From Heligmosomoides polygyrus polygyrus (Eukaryota > Nematoda > Chromadorea > Rhabditida > Heligmosomidae): a DNA stretch of 64,000 nt. Positions 20,240 to 31,094 of this stretch are shown here, piece after piece. Each line of letters opens with the position of its first letter. The stretch's first letter is position 1. The stretch spans positions 24,125,706 through 24,189,705 of the forward strand of contig OX377204.1 of NCBI GenBank assembly GCA_947396885.1. Reading direction: 5' to 3'. The position numbers and the translations under genes were made by a program. Below the pieces are notes generated by a model. The model did no database searches, was not told the origin of the DNA, and saw only the letters and a program-made list of their open reading frames with translations.

Positions 20240-20910
20240 GAATTAAAGGAAGCTGTCGAGTCGGATCCAACAAAAGGCAGCACGAGTCGCCATCTTTGGA
20301 ATTCTCATCCGCAAAACCAAGAACAGCGGTTGCTTTGAATCCATCGTGACGTCGGATGAGAAGTGGATCCACTGTGGCAATACCACACGATAGCGGCAAT
20401 GGTTGAGCCCTGATGAGGTCCCCAAGACAACGACGAAGCTTGACATTCACGGACAAAAGCCATGCTCTGTGCTTGGTGGAACAGTAGAGCCTTAGTGCAT
20501 TTTGAGGTGCTGGATCCAGTCCAAGAGTTACGGCAGACCTTTACAAAGAACAACTGAGCCGCGTGGATCAAGCACTGCGTCAACAAGGGGTGAACACAGC
20601 AACGGTGGAATTCCTCCATTACAAAGCTCGACCGCACGCCGCAAATATCATGCCGCAAAAAATTGAAGAGTTGGGCTGGGAACTTCTCCCTCACCTGCCT
20701 TATAACCCAGACCTTGCGCCAACAGATCACCATCTTTTCCGGACGATGCAGCACGCCTTGGCGAAGAAAAAAATCAACAACCGTGACGAAGTCGAAATTT
20801 AGGTGTCCAACTTCCTCGAGTCGCAGCCTTCGAAGTTCTTCAATAAAGGCATCCATTCTTTGCGAGTTTCTTGTAGCAAAATTTCTTTTTGAGAAAGAAC
20901 GACATTTATG
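20240..20910 (+). pseudogene. Mariner transposase remnant (copy 1)
   Basis: Degenerate Tc1/mariner-type DD34D transposase. The first acidic motif TSDEKWI lies at about 20,348-20,368 and KLDIHGQKPCSVLGGTV at 20,432-20,485. The C-terminal frame 20,563-20,802 has LHYKARPHAA, where the usual second catalytic Asp of the HDNARPH motif is Tyr, and YNPDLAPTDHHLF with the third Asp. FLESQPSKFFNKGIHSL, the family's end, follows to 20,865 after a stop. At least two frameshifts and several stops; no inverted repeats recognised. Not functional. Confidence 0.85.
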
Positions 20911-22439
20911 ATCCGACAACCCAGGTTTGTTTATGAAAGAGAAAACACCAGGTTCTCAATGGTCTTGCTACTGCAAGATGTATAGGCCAAATATGACCAG
21001 CGTGCAATATAAAAGGTTTCGTTCTGAGTAGAATGTTCGGCGCATTATACAAAGAAATTGGTAATGCTGACGTTTATCTTTATTAGCTGCTTTTTCTGCA
21101 ATATCTTTTGAAATGGAACAGCTGGTGAGCTTAGGACGTGCGCGATCAAAATATTTTTAAGTACTTACATGATGTATTTAATTTTACGGAAAAATAGTAC
21201 AGGAATGTTGGAGAACTAGAAGTCGCCGCTAGTTAGTGTTTGCATCTACTTTCTTATTTAGTCCTTTACTGATAGCACCTGTTTAAAGTTATACGGTTGT
21301 TTGAAGCAATTATAATTCAAAATACAAAGGTTCCTAAAATACCGTACGTTCGTGCTAGGGTAAAACGAAAGAAGCTGATTTTCGAAAAGAAGATCCCAAA
21401 AATTGGCCCTGACAAGTTTTTTCTCGTTCTGTTGCAGGGCTGAACTTTTTTTGATGTGGAATTATATAACACCATAGTAACTTTAGCTTTTAGACAGTGA
21501 AGGCTTACACGTGAATTACACGTTTCAATTGATTTTAAAAATTATAGTTTCCTGTACTTGTTTGCCACATTTGCTGCACATTTTCGCAGCGTAATAAAAG
21601 TTTCTTTTTTATCTGCTCTGTCTTCTTCAGCCACGCGATGACGATACTCTATATTTATCGATTAACATCGGACTTGAGTAGCAATCCGACGTAACAAACA
21701 AACCAACAGTTAGATCAAGCGGGATGATCAATGAAATCAATGGGATAGATGAAGGGGAATCGATATATGTAGCAGAAGGAGAAGAAACAAAAATCTCTCG
21801 AATCTTTAGGTAAATGTCAAAGCGCTGATCGCTGGTGTTTTGTGGAACGACTTAATATATTCGCTTTATGGGGTAAGATCTTGCATGTCCTCAACGTCTT
21901 TCAAACAGACATGCTATAAGACTTAAAACAAAACTTTACAACGCTGCTTCACCCAACCCGAATCGAGCCCTCTATGCAGTCATAGAGGTAGAGCCCTTCA
22001 AATGATCTGGGACATTTGCCACAACATCTGCAACGTCAGAATCCTTCAGTAATAGGCTGCTAAAAAGCCGCCACATTCAGCTTCCATTTAACTGAGTTTA
22101 TGTCTATGCAAAGTGCTTCCCACAAAGCCTTTAATCCAGTTTCCGAAGGTGAGTTGCCCAGGAGACTGATGCCTTCTGCAGCATCCCGCAGCCTCTAAAG
22201 TGCACTAATTGTGCAGCTAAACGCTGTTCGCTAGTAATGTAATCCTAGGGCAACTACCTTTTCCAGCACTGTAGGCTTAATTCTTTCTTCAATACTGCCG
22301 TACCCTTGGTACAAAACGGGTCTGACAACCACGTAGGGCTGCCCACTAGAACACAGTTTTGAGATACTGTTCACTCTGTCTAGGTTAGACCACTCAGATG
22401 CTTTGATATAAGGTCTAAAGACAATAACACAACAATTAC
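20911..22439. other. AT-leaning stretch without recognised gene (copy 1)
   Basis: Shared with copy 2 (43,881-45,409) with many small indels. 21,950-22,380 aligns well with 44,905-45,365 but has no coherent frame. Confidence 0.4.
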
Positions 22440-22640
22440 AACAAACTCTTGTGACCGTTTAACATTCACAAAATATAAAGACGCGAGCAAGCAATATACA
22501 ATTAAAAAATTCGGCAATATTACCAAAGGGTCTGTATGTAATGATGGATTATATATGGTAAAACAATCAATTATGATCACCATATCACGTCAACCGTCAC
22601 TAATTTTTGTAATAATGCATACAAAAGAAGGAGAACTAAC

Positions 22641-22802
22641 TGTGAAACTCAATGTGTATTCTACTGTCTTAATTGTAAATTTTGTAAAATGCAATATGTT
22701 GGAGTTACGACTGGAAGTTTAGAGGATAGACTACGCGAACATTTACAATTCGTTAATAATAGAAAAAAATTTAATCATCTGTATCGACAAATTCAAAATT
22801 CA
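22641..22802 (+). pseudogene. GIY-YIG endonuclease domain of Naiad-type element
   Basis: A 54-codon open stretch reads VFYCLNCKFCKMQYVG, then TTGSLEDRLREH. This is the GIY-YIG pattern (V-F-Y ... Y-V-G, conserved Arg and a following His), with a CxxC pair between the two halves. Such cysteines inside the core, together with downstream histidines, are described for Naiad/Chlamys-type elements. A stop at 22,803 interrupts it; the domain's tail (ELFWIKLH, FSFGLNN) continues in other frames. It would nick target DNA for priming. Copy 2 equivalent is about 45,621-45,775. Confidence 0.8.
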
Positions 22803-24454
22803 TAATTCTAGACTCACTAAAGGAATATTCAAACAAAAACATATAAAAAAGAACTATTCTGGATCAAACTACATACTTAACGTAGCATTCTCCTTTGGAT
22901 TAAATAATATTATTAATAATAGTGATAATATTAAGAACCACGGCAATATATCATCTATTAGTAACCCTCTTGACTACAAAACTAACAATCCTTTTCGTTC
23001 GCTTCAAATACTTAAAGAAAGAAAAAAGAGGAAAGAAAAAGAAAAATCAATATGATGATAATAATTTTGTGCAATACATTACTAACAATAATCAAGACTT
23101 ACAAAAAATTGATACTTAAAACAGATAAAAAGATTGAATAAACAAGACCCACATCTTAGTCTCAATACAAAATTCCTTGACAATATTAGACAAGAAATCA
23201 AATTTACAGTACTATGTCTACTGGCACACATTAAATATAAACCTGGAAATAATGAAAAAGTTTGCAATACAGTATTTAAAACAGTGAATATAAAATATAA
23301 AAAACTTTTTTAACAAATTTAACCTTAATAAAATATATAATAACGTCCTAGTCAAACAATCTATAGTTGATAATTTTAGGAAAAAGTTTATACCTGTTAA
23401 AATCATCTATAAATATAATCTTCCAATATCTTCTACTATCTTTATTGCAGAAAATCTCTTAAGAATCTAAATTATGGAAGATGTGTTAATATTATCAATA
23501 ATAACTGTGTGTTGATAATAACTGTATAAAGACAACATTACATATAAATCCTATAATAATCCATTTTATGAGCATGTTATTACGGGTAACATAAATGTTG
23601 TAGGGAATGAATGTTTGAAAAGAACTTTATCAAGAAAACCATATATAGACCAATCATGAGATAATAGAGATACTCTTTAAAATACATGCAGTATTACCGT
23701 TAATAAACTTGAAGAATTCATAAACAATTATTATAAAATAGCATACATTAGATTATATAAACCGAAAATTTTTTAAACGATGTATATAGAAAAAGCCCTT
23801 TACTTACAAAAATAACATAAATAAAAAAGGGTATATTCCTCACAAAACTGCTCCACCTACTACAACAAAATAAATGTATATTTTGTCTTTAGATAAAACG
23901 AGCAGTAATTTTGTAATTATTTGTAAAAAAATTCTGCCTTCAAAAATTAATGAAAGAAATGGGTGTCAGACGTGATGTTAAAAGCAATAATTTAGTGAGC
24001 AATAATACAAATAATACATATGTTAAGGTAGAAGGAGAAAATATTTTGCCAATCACAATTAACCGCAAAAATTTTCAAAGTAGAAATAAACATTTATATA
24101 ACGTAGAAAAATTTTAAAAAATTGACTTTTATATAACGTCTACCAATTATTTATTCTTCACTTAAATATACAAAAATCCAACTTAATCTAGATTCATCAT
24201 AGGGGCTTGAAATAGTAGTGTGAAAGCAATGACATTAAAACTATGCAGACAATTCTCTCATTTTAAAAGCCACTTTATCAATTATGCTAAAGTTATACAA
24301 ATAATAATTGTAGAACAATTAAAACTTATTGGGCTAATAATGTTTGTAACATAACAAACGAACTTTATAATATTAAAAATGATAACGTTAAATTATTCTC
24401 AGCAGATTTTATGAATATGTTCACGAACATACCACATAATTTTGGTGGTTCACC

Positions 24455-24850
24455 AACGGGTGCGTCTGTTGCCAATTGTATAATATTGTATTGTAATTGT
24501 AATATGTGATTTATTACTTAATAACTATCAGAGCACAACACAAACAATAATTCACAGCGGTACATGTACGAAATTTATAGGGGAGGAGCATAGAAGCATG
24601 CCATAAATTTCTCAGCGAGGCTGATAACTGCTAGACTTCAAAGTGTGTACCGCTGCAAGAGTGTAGTATTTGCGCACTATCTTATTTACCTACTTCCGGG
24701 TATTCTTATGGAAGCTTATTTGGCTAATTCTTATCTAACCAATATTGACCATCGAACGTATCAATCCAGCACCTTGCCCAAGATTAGATGCATATGGATG
24801 TACATATGTAAACTTATTTAGTTGTGTATTCACAACAGTTATATCATAGT
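24455..24850. other. Non-RT segment between RT motifs A and B
   Basis: Between TNIPHNFGGSPTGAS (ends about 24,470) and the pre-motif-B sequence (restarts about 24,870) lie roughly 390 bases of less A/T-rich DNA that does not align with any RT segment. It contains an inverted pair agcggtacat/gtgtaccgct at 24,560 and 24,643. It may be an insertion in the retroelement. Present in copy 2 (about 47,440-47,830), so older than the duplication. Confidence 0.45.
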
Positions 24851-24985
24851 ATTAGAATACATCGAAACACTACTGTTTGAAAAACTCATAAAATCACTAT
24901 GAAGAAAGCAATGGTTATGAAACATTCTATACAGATAACATAGGATTGCAAACATAGATATTATAATATTACAGATGTTCCATAT

Positions 24986-25285
24986 TTGGTTAATTATCTA
25001 TTAACTATTAGTCACAGCATATTTATTAATAAGATTTACAAACAAAATATTGTGGTGCCACAAGGTGGAAATTTCAGTCAACTATTAGCAGATCTAACAG
25101 TGTCTATGTTTGGATATGGATTTTCTAAAAATACTATCATAAATAATAGTCAATTATTTAGACATTTTAGATATATGAATGAGCTACTTATTGTTCATAG
25201 GTATAGTAAAGATTTTATTAACAATAACCTTACTGTAATTTATAAAAACATAAATGAAAATATAGAAAAATATAAAAAAATATGA
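24986..25285 (+). pseudogene. Reverse transcriptase motifs B and C, Naiad-type (copy 1)
   Basis: The 99-codon frame contains VVPQGGNFSQLLADLTVSMF (motif B, usually PMG or PQG...SPLLADL) and FRYMNELLIV, where motif C normally has the YxDD metal-binding aspartates. Here they are Asn-Glu, so polymerase activity is lost even apart from frameshifts. The remaining 30 residues are Asn/Lys/Ile-rich linker. Copy 2 (47,941-48,222) shows the same YMNELL, so this loss predates the duplication. Confidence 0.75.
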
Positions 25286-26670
25286 AAATATAAAAAACAT
25301 AAAAAAGATACACGAAAGTGAATATAAATGCAATTATTCAGACATGAGTTTAGAAATTATTAGTAACAAAAATTAACTTATACAAAAAACAGATACTTTT
25401 ACCTGCAAAGATAAAAAGTTTCCTATTTCCCACTAGGAATCAGAAATCTAAATAATAATTAAAAGTAACACTGCATATACAGAAACTAAGAATTGCTAAA
25501 GTCTATTCTAATCTAGGATTTTTTTTTAAATAACAAGATAAAAGATCTTTACGACACATACAAACAATGTTTCTAATAGAAATTTTACTGTTAAAAGCAT
25601 ATTAACATGTATTTATGAAAGCGAACAAATTTTCTATAAATGTTTTCCATAAATATAATAGACAACAATACAAATAATAAAGTGGTTAGTTACATTAAGA
25701 GTTTGAAATAAAATACGATGCTGGTTTACATAACCGGATTACGGTGGATAACATTTAGATAATGATAATATATTGAATAGAGGAAATACACTTCTTAACG
25801 TGAGCAGAAGCGGTTGAGCGATAAGGACACGTTGCTTAGTTTAACAATTTTTAATATAGTAATACATGAAATGTCGTAGCACCTTTACGCTTCACTGACG
25901 AGGCACGGGAGAGTGATACAAAAGTTCGTACGAAGGTTGTGGCGAAACGAACCCTTAAAAGTTTTTGAATCCAGCAATATTAGATTCATGATTTTTTCAG
26001 TTTCTTGTTTATTCATCTTGTATTTTAATGTTAATCACTCACTTATTTCACAAATAGATCCACAGTACTGCAAAGGATATCCAACAGAGTCAGCGAGCCA
26101 TGAAAATAGCAGAATTCAGACAGCCAGCTGGAGATGAAGTGTGCGAGAAGAATACCGACGGGCAGCTGAGCGGTAAACAGAAAGGACTACGCCTTTGATA
26201 TGCAGCTCAGAGCAGCTTAAATTAGGTTACTCTAGCCGCAAGGTCTCACTGACAACGAGAAATGTTGAATTTCTCAACTTTGAAAAAAGTTGAGAAAGGG
26301 TGCAGATAGTACAATACAAAAGGGAGGGGCTCCAAAAATAGTTTAATACGTGGGCAGATAGACTGCTTAAGAGGAGGCGAATGCACAGCTAGACCTGTCC
26401 CTGCCACTAATTAAAGCAAAATTCAAAACATTGAAGAACCATGCGAAACAGATTCAATACGTGTTCCTTCAACTTAGAACGGATAGCCGCCAATGAGTAG
26501 CATAATGAGAAGAGCGAACTACTAGCCGAGCAACTAACACCCCAAGAGCCTACCCTAAGAGCGAGGCAATTCCTTTCGAATTCTGCTGAAATTTATGCTG
26601 CAACGCAGGGCTAAGTCTTGAACTAGGCTTCCTTAAAAACGGACAGGACCACGACTGGACACGAAACAAC

Positions 26671-26692
26671 CCAAAACTTGGGTAATTAAACC
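26671..26692 (-). other. SL1 spliced-leader-like sequence (copy 1)
   Basis: The minus strand from 26,692 reads GGTTTAATTACCCAAGTTT, the first 19 bases of nematode SL1, then TGG instead of GAG (20 of 22 identical). The following bases do not resemble an SL RNA gene, where GTAAAC should follow. A retrocopied trans-spliced mRNA or an SL-derived repeat is more likely. No downstream gene or poly-A trace could be identified. Confidence 0.75.
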
Positions 26693-26938
26693 ATTAATGC
26701 AAAAAGTCAACGATAGTCAACGATACTGACTAAAAACGCAAGTGTATTCATGGAAATTACAAAAAAAGACTGAGTGACGAAGACTGCCTCGACAGTGCTG
26801 AGTACCCTCTCGGTGATTAAGTGAGGTAAGGTACAGCATATGTACAGCAGCACGCGATAAAGCCTGTTTTTTGAGAGCTGCTCGAAGATGAGCACCTAGG
26901 TAAGGAATCCAAATTCTGCAGCTGCAGTCAGCTACTGT

Positions 26939-26970
26939 AATGTAAAACTGTCGAGCGACAGTTTTACATT
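26939..26970. repeat. 13-bp perfect hairpin, conserved in both copies
   Basis: aatgtaaaactgt / acagttttacatt around a 6-base loop. In copy 2 (49,875-49,906) both arms are unchanged and only the loop differs. Confidence 0.65.
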
Positions 26971-28128
26971 AAAAAGCAGATGACTTTCTGCGGTACCCTG
27001 GGACAGGTAAAAATGTTCTGTCAGTCTCTGCAACAAACTGTAAGCACGCCTTTAACGATGACTTTTATATGTAATTCCAATTCCTGCTTCTATAGCAGCT
27101 GGGAAGAAATGAGACACAGGCTTTTATAGCCTTTTGCAGCAACGCTTTTCCTGAAGCTTTACATTTCTCTGACAGGTTTTTGATTGCATTTTTATTAGTT
27201 CCATCAGCGCAAATAGGCTCTCAGGTCACCTTGTAGGACAGACATGTGCTGTTGAAATTTAAGGTGTTATGCAGACCGTGTTCGACCCAATGATGAACTG
27301 ATCCGGACTATTTCCGATGTAACTGAACATAAATGTGCCTTCTTGTTAAGGTGAATATCCACAAGTACAAGGTGATCCTTCCGCACCTATTTACTCCGTC
27401 CTTCGGTACTTCGCGAGTGGCGTACAAGATCGTACATAATTGTAGAACAGTCACAAAAAACGGTTACGCAGAGAACTAGTACAGAGAGGAAACTCCGAGG
27501 TCTGCCTGATCCAATTTGAACCCTAATGTTTTTGCTGAAAGCTGGTTTATTTTGCTGCCACCTTTCTTTGATAGTGAATTATTTATGCTACATTGAGGTA
27601 TGTTGTATTGTTTTCTTTGAGCTTTAATTGTCCAATACATTAAGGTATGAACATAAAACGTCTTTCCTGGTTTGCAACTAGCAATTGTACACCAACAGTT
27701 TAGGAGTGGAAATATCGCTGGAATAAGTGCACGTCAGATGGAGTTTTTATAATGGATTCCATATTAGTATAGTCGGATATCCCCGAGTTGGAGCAACCGT
27801 GGCAAATGTTATGCACCTGAAGCCAATTCAAGCGCAAACCAATAACTGTGGGGTAGCCAACGTAAAGGAAGCTTAATTAGTCGAACGTGGCTACTTTGAG
27901 AGATGGGGTTTGAGAAGCGAAAAAGGGAAGTTATATAGCTCGGAGGAAAAAATGCAGTCTCAACTATAATAGTAAAAAAACTTCGTTACTGCCCTTGTGG
28001 AGGCATTCGCTTTCCAGCATAGCATAATACCCTATTCATGAGTTGCACTTTGGGGTGATCTGTCGGGGATATGATTCAGAGAGGCTACATTTCAGGTAAA
28101 GTCGGAGTCTACGTGTTATATTGTGCAG

Positions 28129-28518
28129 TTAATGGGGGTGTGGAAAGCACTCTGCCACTGAAGTTCCCAAAGCACCTCCCTCAGTCTGCCCACGTTCTGA
28201 ACATGCTGTTGTGGTGTGTAGTACAAGCGATGTTCGCAAAATCACAACGAAAATGAAGGAGAGGACGAAGGCGATGACGGCGAAAGCGAAGAAGGCGAAT
28301 GAGAGGAGGGAAGAAAGGAAAATTCTTATGTTCAAGGCTGTGAATGTGGAGTATGTGGTGACTGGTAGAAAATGCTGCTTTCTCATATTGCCCTTTTCGT
28401 TTCTCGTACAATCGTTATGGAGTGCAGTAGTTTGAAATACAAAGTTGTACTGATCGTTCTCACCGTTTTTGCCTTCTAACTCCAATTCATCAAAGCCTCG
28501 TTCACTGCCAACCGCTTT
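28129..28518 (-). other. Candidate exon with one membrane segment (copy 1)
   Basis: Not recognised. The minus-strand open frame encodes an acidic start (GFDELELEGKNGEN) and a hydrophobic run (FLSSLLSFAFFAFAVIAF, then VLSFIFVVIL) compatible with one or two membrane helices. Copy 2 keeps the frame despite a 12-base indel. Most substitutions between copies change amino acids, which argues against strong constraint. In copy 1 the DNA element at 28,520 sits just 5' of the frame, separating it from the acceptor visible in copy 2. Confidence 0.22.
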
Positions 28519-28519
28519 A

Positions 28520-29807
28520 GGCCTATGTTATACTTCGGCGACGCGTCGCCGACGCTGCGACCCGTCACCGACAGCCCGTCACCGACGTCGACAACGTCAC
28601 CACAAACGCGTGGTCGACGTCAGCGACGTCGTCAACAGATTCTGTGGCGGCGTCGGGGACGACGTTGACAGGAGAGCATCGCAGCGCATTTTTAGAATCG
28701 GAGCGGGTTTTCAATGTCATCATTTGGTAACCAGTCTGCCCATAGAAAGGCTAAGTGGTCACATCTGCCTTGAATTTGCACACATTTTGAGCTTTTCTTA
28801 AACTTTAAAAGAAATTTTATTTCTTAATTTTTCAAGACTTGATGATGATTTTTTGTTCTGTATTTACGGCGGTCTGCTCAACCATTGTTAATCTGCCGAA
28901 TTTTCTTTTACTAACCAAATTTGGCTTTTAGAAGGATGGATAAGTGTTCAAAGGTTTCACTAGCAGCAATGTTAGAACCATTCAAAAGTACCTGTATTTT
29001 TAGGATACCCTGTATTTTTCGCAAGGCATAGTGTGTTTTTAGGTTTTAAACTTTAAAAGAAGCACAAATCAATCGATACGGTCACTTTGTAAAGGGATTA
29101 TAGGAAGTATTCAAGCGAAACACGATCAATAGATTGTAAAATGCAAGATAACAGACGGTGCATGGCGCAGTCTATCCCGATCATTCGTAAAAAAAGCGCC
29201 GGTTTAGCAAAGACCTTTTTCGTTAAATCGTATTTGAATTAAATTTACGCGGAATTCTCGAAGTTCAAAGGAAAATTTAACTCTTAATTAGTAAGAATTC
29301 TACCTCGAAAAAGCTCTTCGCAGAGGTTTGCATTACCATTCGAGAAAGCGAGGAAACACTACTTATTTTCTACACATTTTCTATTTAGTATTATTTGCTC
29401 TACAAGGAAGCAAATAGGCCTAGAAAATGCGAACAGAACGGCTGAGAAGGACACAAAAAGGAAGAAAAGTGACAAATTGAAGGGGAGCTAACCCTTAGGG
29501 TCCCACTCCCTCCCAAACACTCAGTGTTTTAATCAATTGTGCTTTTTGTGTTGCCAAGACGGTGTCTTTTGCACTTCTCGATTTCGTAATTCGAAGTACA
29601 GTGGTGATGATGGTAGTTCCGGGAACGAAGAACCAACCCACAATCATAACACTCCATCGGAGCGCATTTTCTGCCACCCTTGGATGGCGTCGGCGACGCT
29701 GACGTCGTCGGCCCGTCTGTGGCGACGTCGGCGGCGGAAGTATAACACCCCCTGCGGAGCTCTCGACGACGTCGCCGGCGGCGCGTCGCCGAAGTATAAC
29801 ATAGGCC
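28520..29807. mobile_element. PIF/Harbinger-like non-autonomous DNA element
   Basis: About 1.29 kb with terminal inverted repeats ggcctatgttatacttcggc ... gccgaagtataacataggcc, extending about 35 bases with few mismatches, plus CG-rich subterminal repeats of the acgtcg/gtcgac type at both ends. The interior has no transposase. The flanks are TTA on the left and CTA on the right, compatible with a 3-bp TWA-type target duplication with one change. Copy 2 has an uninterrupted site (51,455-51,470). The superfamily call rests on TIR style and 3-bp target only. Confidence 0.8.
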
Positions 29808-30451
29808 CTAGCTAGCGTAGAAACTGTTACACCCGCAATATCGGGAGAACTCTCCTCTGAAAACAATTCAAGAAATACAGCACGGGAATCTAAGGCTGTT
29901 AAAGCTGCATATATGAAGATCACACTAAAACGAAAGCAGCTTTCATATCAAAATCCTACAGCTTAACAATGTGTTGTATGGAGTTGCCACTCGAAAGCAT
30001 GGTAACTTTTTAATATTTATCAGTTCAGAAGAAATTTCAGCAGATTTTTGGGCTTTATTCATAGATTTTCATCACAATGCTCTGCTGCAAATTCCTGTCT
30101 TGCGCACTAGTCCGCAATGTGAGTGATACCAACCCCAAATCACCAAATACTAAAAGCGATCGTTTAAACGTAACCTGAAAACTTTAGAATCATCAATTTT
30201 GAGCAAGTTTTTCTGTTGTATTATAGTTTTCTATCTCTGAGTGTCTCATGCAAGTACTCCACCGCTGGCTTTTTAGACAGTCGTTCCTCTTACATAGCAA
30301 GCCAACTTCGACTTTGTTTCGATTTCGGGGATTCAAGCCATATAGCTCCATCGCATATACATAGATCGAACTTTTTACTGCCGAAGTACCCCATACTCTT
30401 CAATTTTAATCCATCTTATGCAACCCATCCTTTTAAAACCTGATGTTCTGT
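29808..30451. other. Shared stretch, no gene seen (copy 1)
   Basis: Collinear with 51,468-52,103. Nothing recognised. Confidence 0.4.
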
Positions 30452-30694
30452 CTACGCAATAGTATTAGCATCTCCTATAAAGTCGCGAAGAAAAAATTGG
30501 AACCATGGCGGGAAAATCCAAGGCACTAAAACGGTGACAGCTTCCACTTCAACCTGATGACTTAAATAGATTGTCTTAAACAGAACAAGGAAAACTTCAC
30601 TAAATTGCAGCCACGACAGCGGAATGCCTTCTGAAACGAAGAAGAGTACTTGCTGGAGAGTTGCCCTGAGCACACCAAGGGATTTTAGCCATTG
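30452..30694 (-). other. Candidate exon, function unknown (copy 1)
   Basis: On the minus strand an acceptor-like cttctcctatttgtgcag ends at 30,695. The following frame is open for about 80 codons (QWLKSLGVLRATLQQVLF..., GIPLSWLQFSEVFLVLF, VEVEAVTVLVPWIFP) to a stop at 30,452. The sequence is hydrophobic and protein-like but unrecognised. Copy 2 has a TGA as second codon after the acceptor but keeps the rest of the frame. Confidence 0.25.
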
Positions 30695-31094
30695 CTGCAC
30701 AAATAGGAGAAGGAAGGGAGCGCTAGGATGTGGTCGGTTTTAACAGAACTGCATTTAGACGCCCCATATCTCGCAGTTCGTGCTACGCACCTTCGGCATC
30801 GCTCCACTAAATACCAGAAGAAAGATACGTCAGTTCCTAATTACACATCTCAATTTAATTTATTTTCCGACGTCAGGTGAGCTGACGTCTGTGACGCTTA
30901 TTTTGCATTCGACGCACGTGGCACGATGTGTGCGACATGTTTTCTGAATCCAGATGCAGGCTCGAGAACGTCGGTGACACTTCGTCTGAGACCAAGCGCT
31001 CGTAGCACACATCTTGTAGACGCTTCGAAAAGACAGACGGAGGGGCAGACGTGAACTCTTTTATTTGTTTATATTTAATTATTTATTGTATTTA

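Larger units (their letters stand above)
22440..25640 (+). mobile_element. Naiad-type Penelope-like retroelement, decayed (copy 1)
   Basis: In a very A/T-rich block, the plus strand encodes, in order: a GIY-YIG nuclease with cysteines inside the core (22,641-22,802, continuing in shifted frame to KKELFWIKLH and FSFGLNN near 22,850-22,915), a linker (NPFRSLQILKER), a TGNINVVGN-KCLKRTLS-like segment (about 23,585-23,640), a SLDKTSSNFVIICKK-like segment (about 23,885-23,935), RT motif A LFSADFMNMFTNIP (24,393-24,434), motifs B and C (24,986-25,285) and thumb-like SDMSLEIISN, PVKIKSF-type segments to about 25,640. The nuclease preceding the RT is the Naiad/Chlamys order; canonical Penelope elements have it last. 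Many frameshifts and stops, so inactive. Termini not found. Confidence 0.78.
25641..28128. other. Shared stretch without confident gene (copy 1)
   Basis: Contains the SL1-like site (26,671-26,692), an 11-bp hairpin tttctcaactt/aagttgagaaa (26,264-26,298) and a 13-bp hairpin (26,939-26,970). Copy 2 equivalent is 48,616-51,058. Short ORFs are not convincing. Confidence 0.5.

Noticed and set aside
25895..25948. Hammerhead ribozyme core (CTGACGA...GAAAC) about 250 bases after the Penelope-like element
   Set aside because: Core boxes are present in both copies (CTGATGA in copy 2), but stem II has a G-G mismatch and pairs worse in copy 2, and I could not form stems I and III.
26671..26692. A true SL1 RNA gene
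   Set aside because: The leader is not followed by the donor GTAAAC or SL RNA body, and the last leader bases differ.
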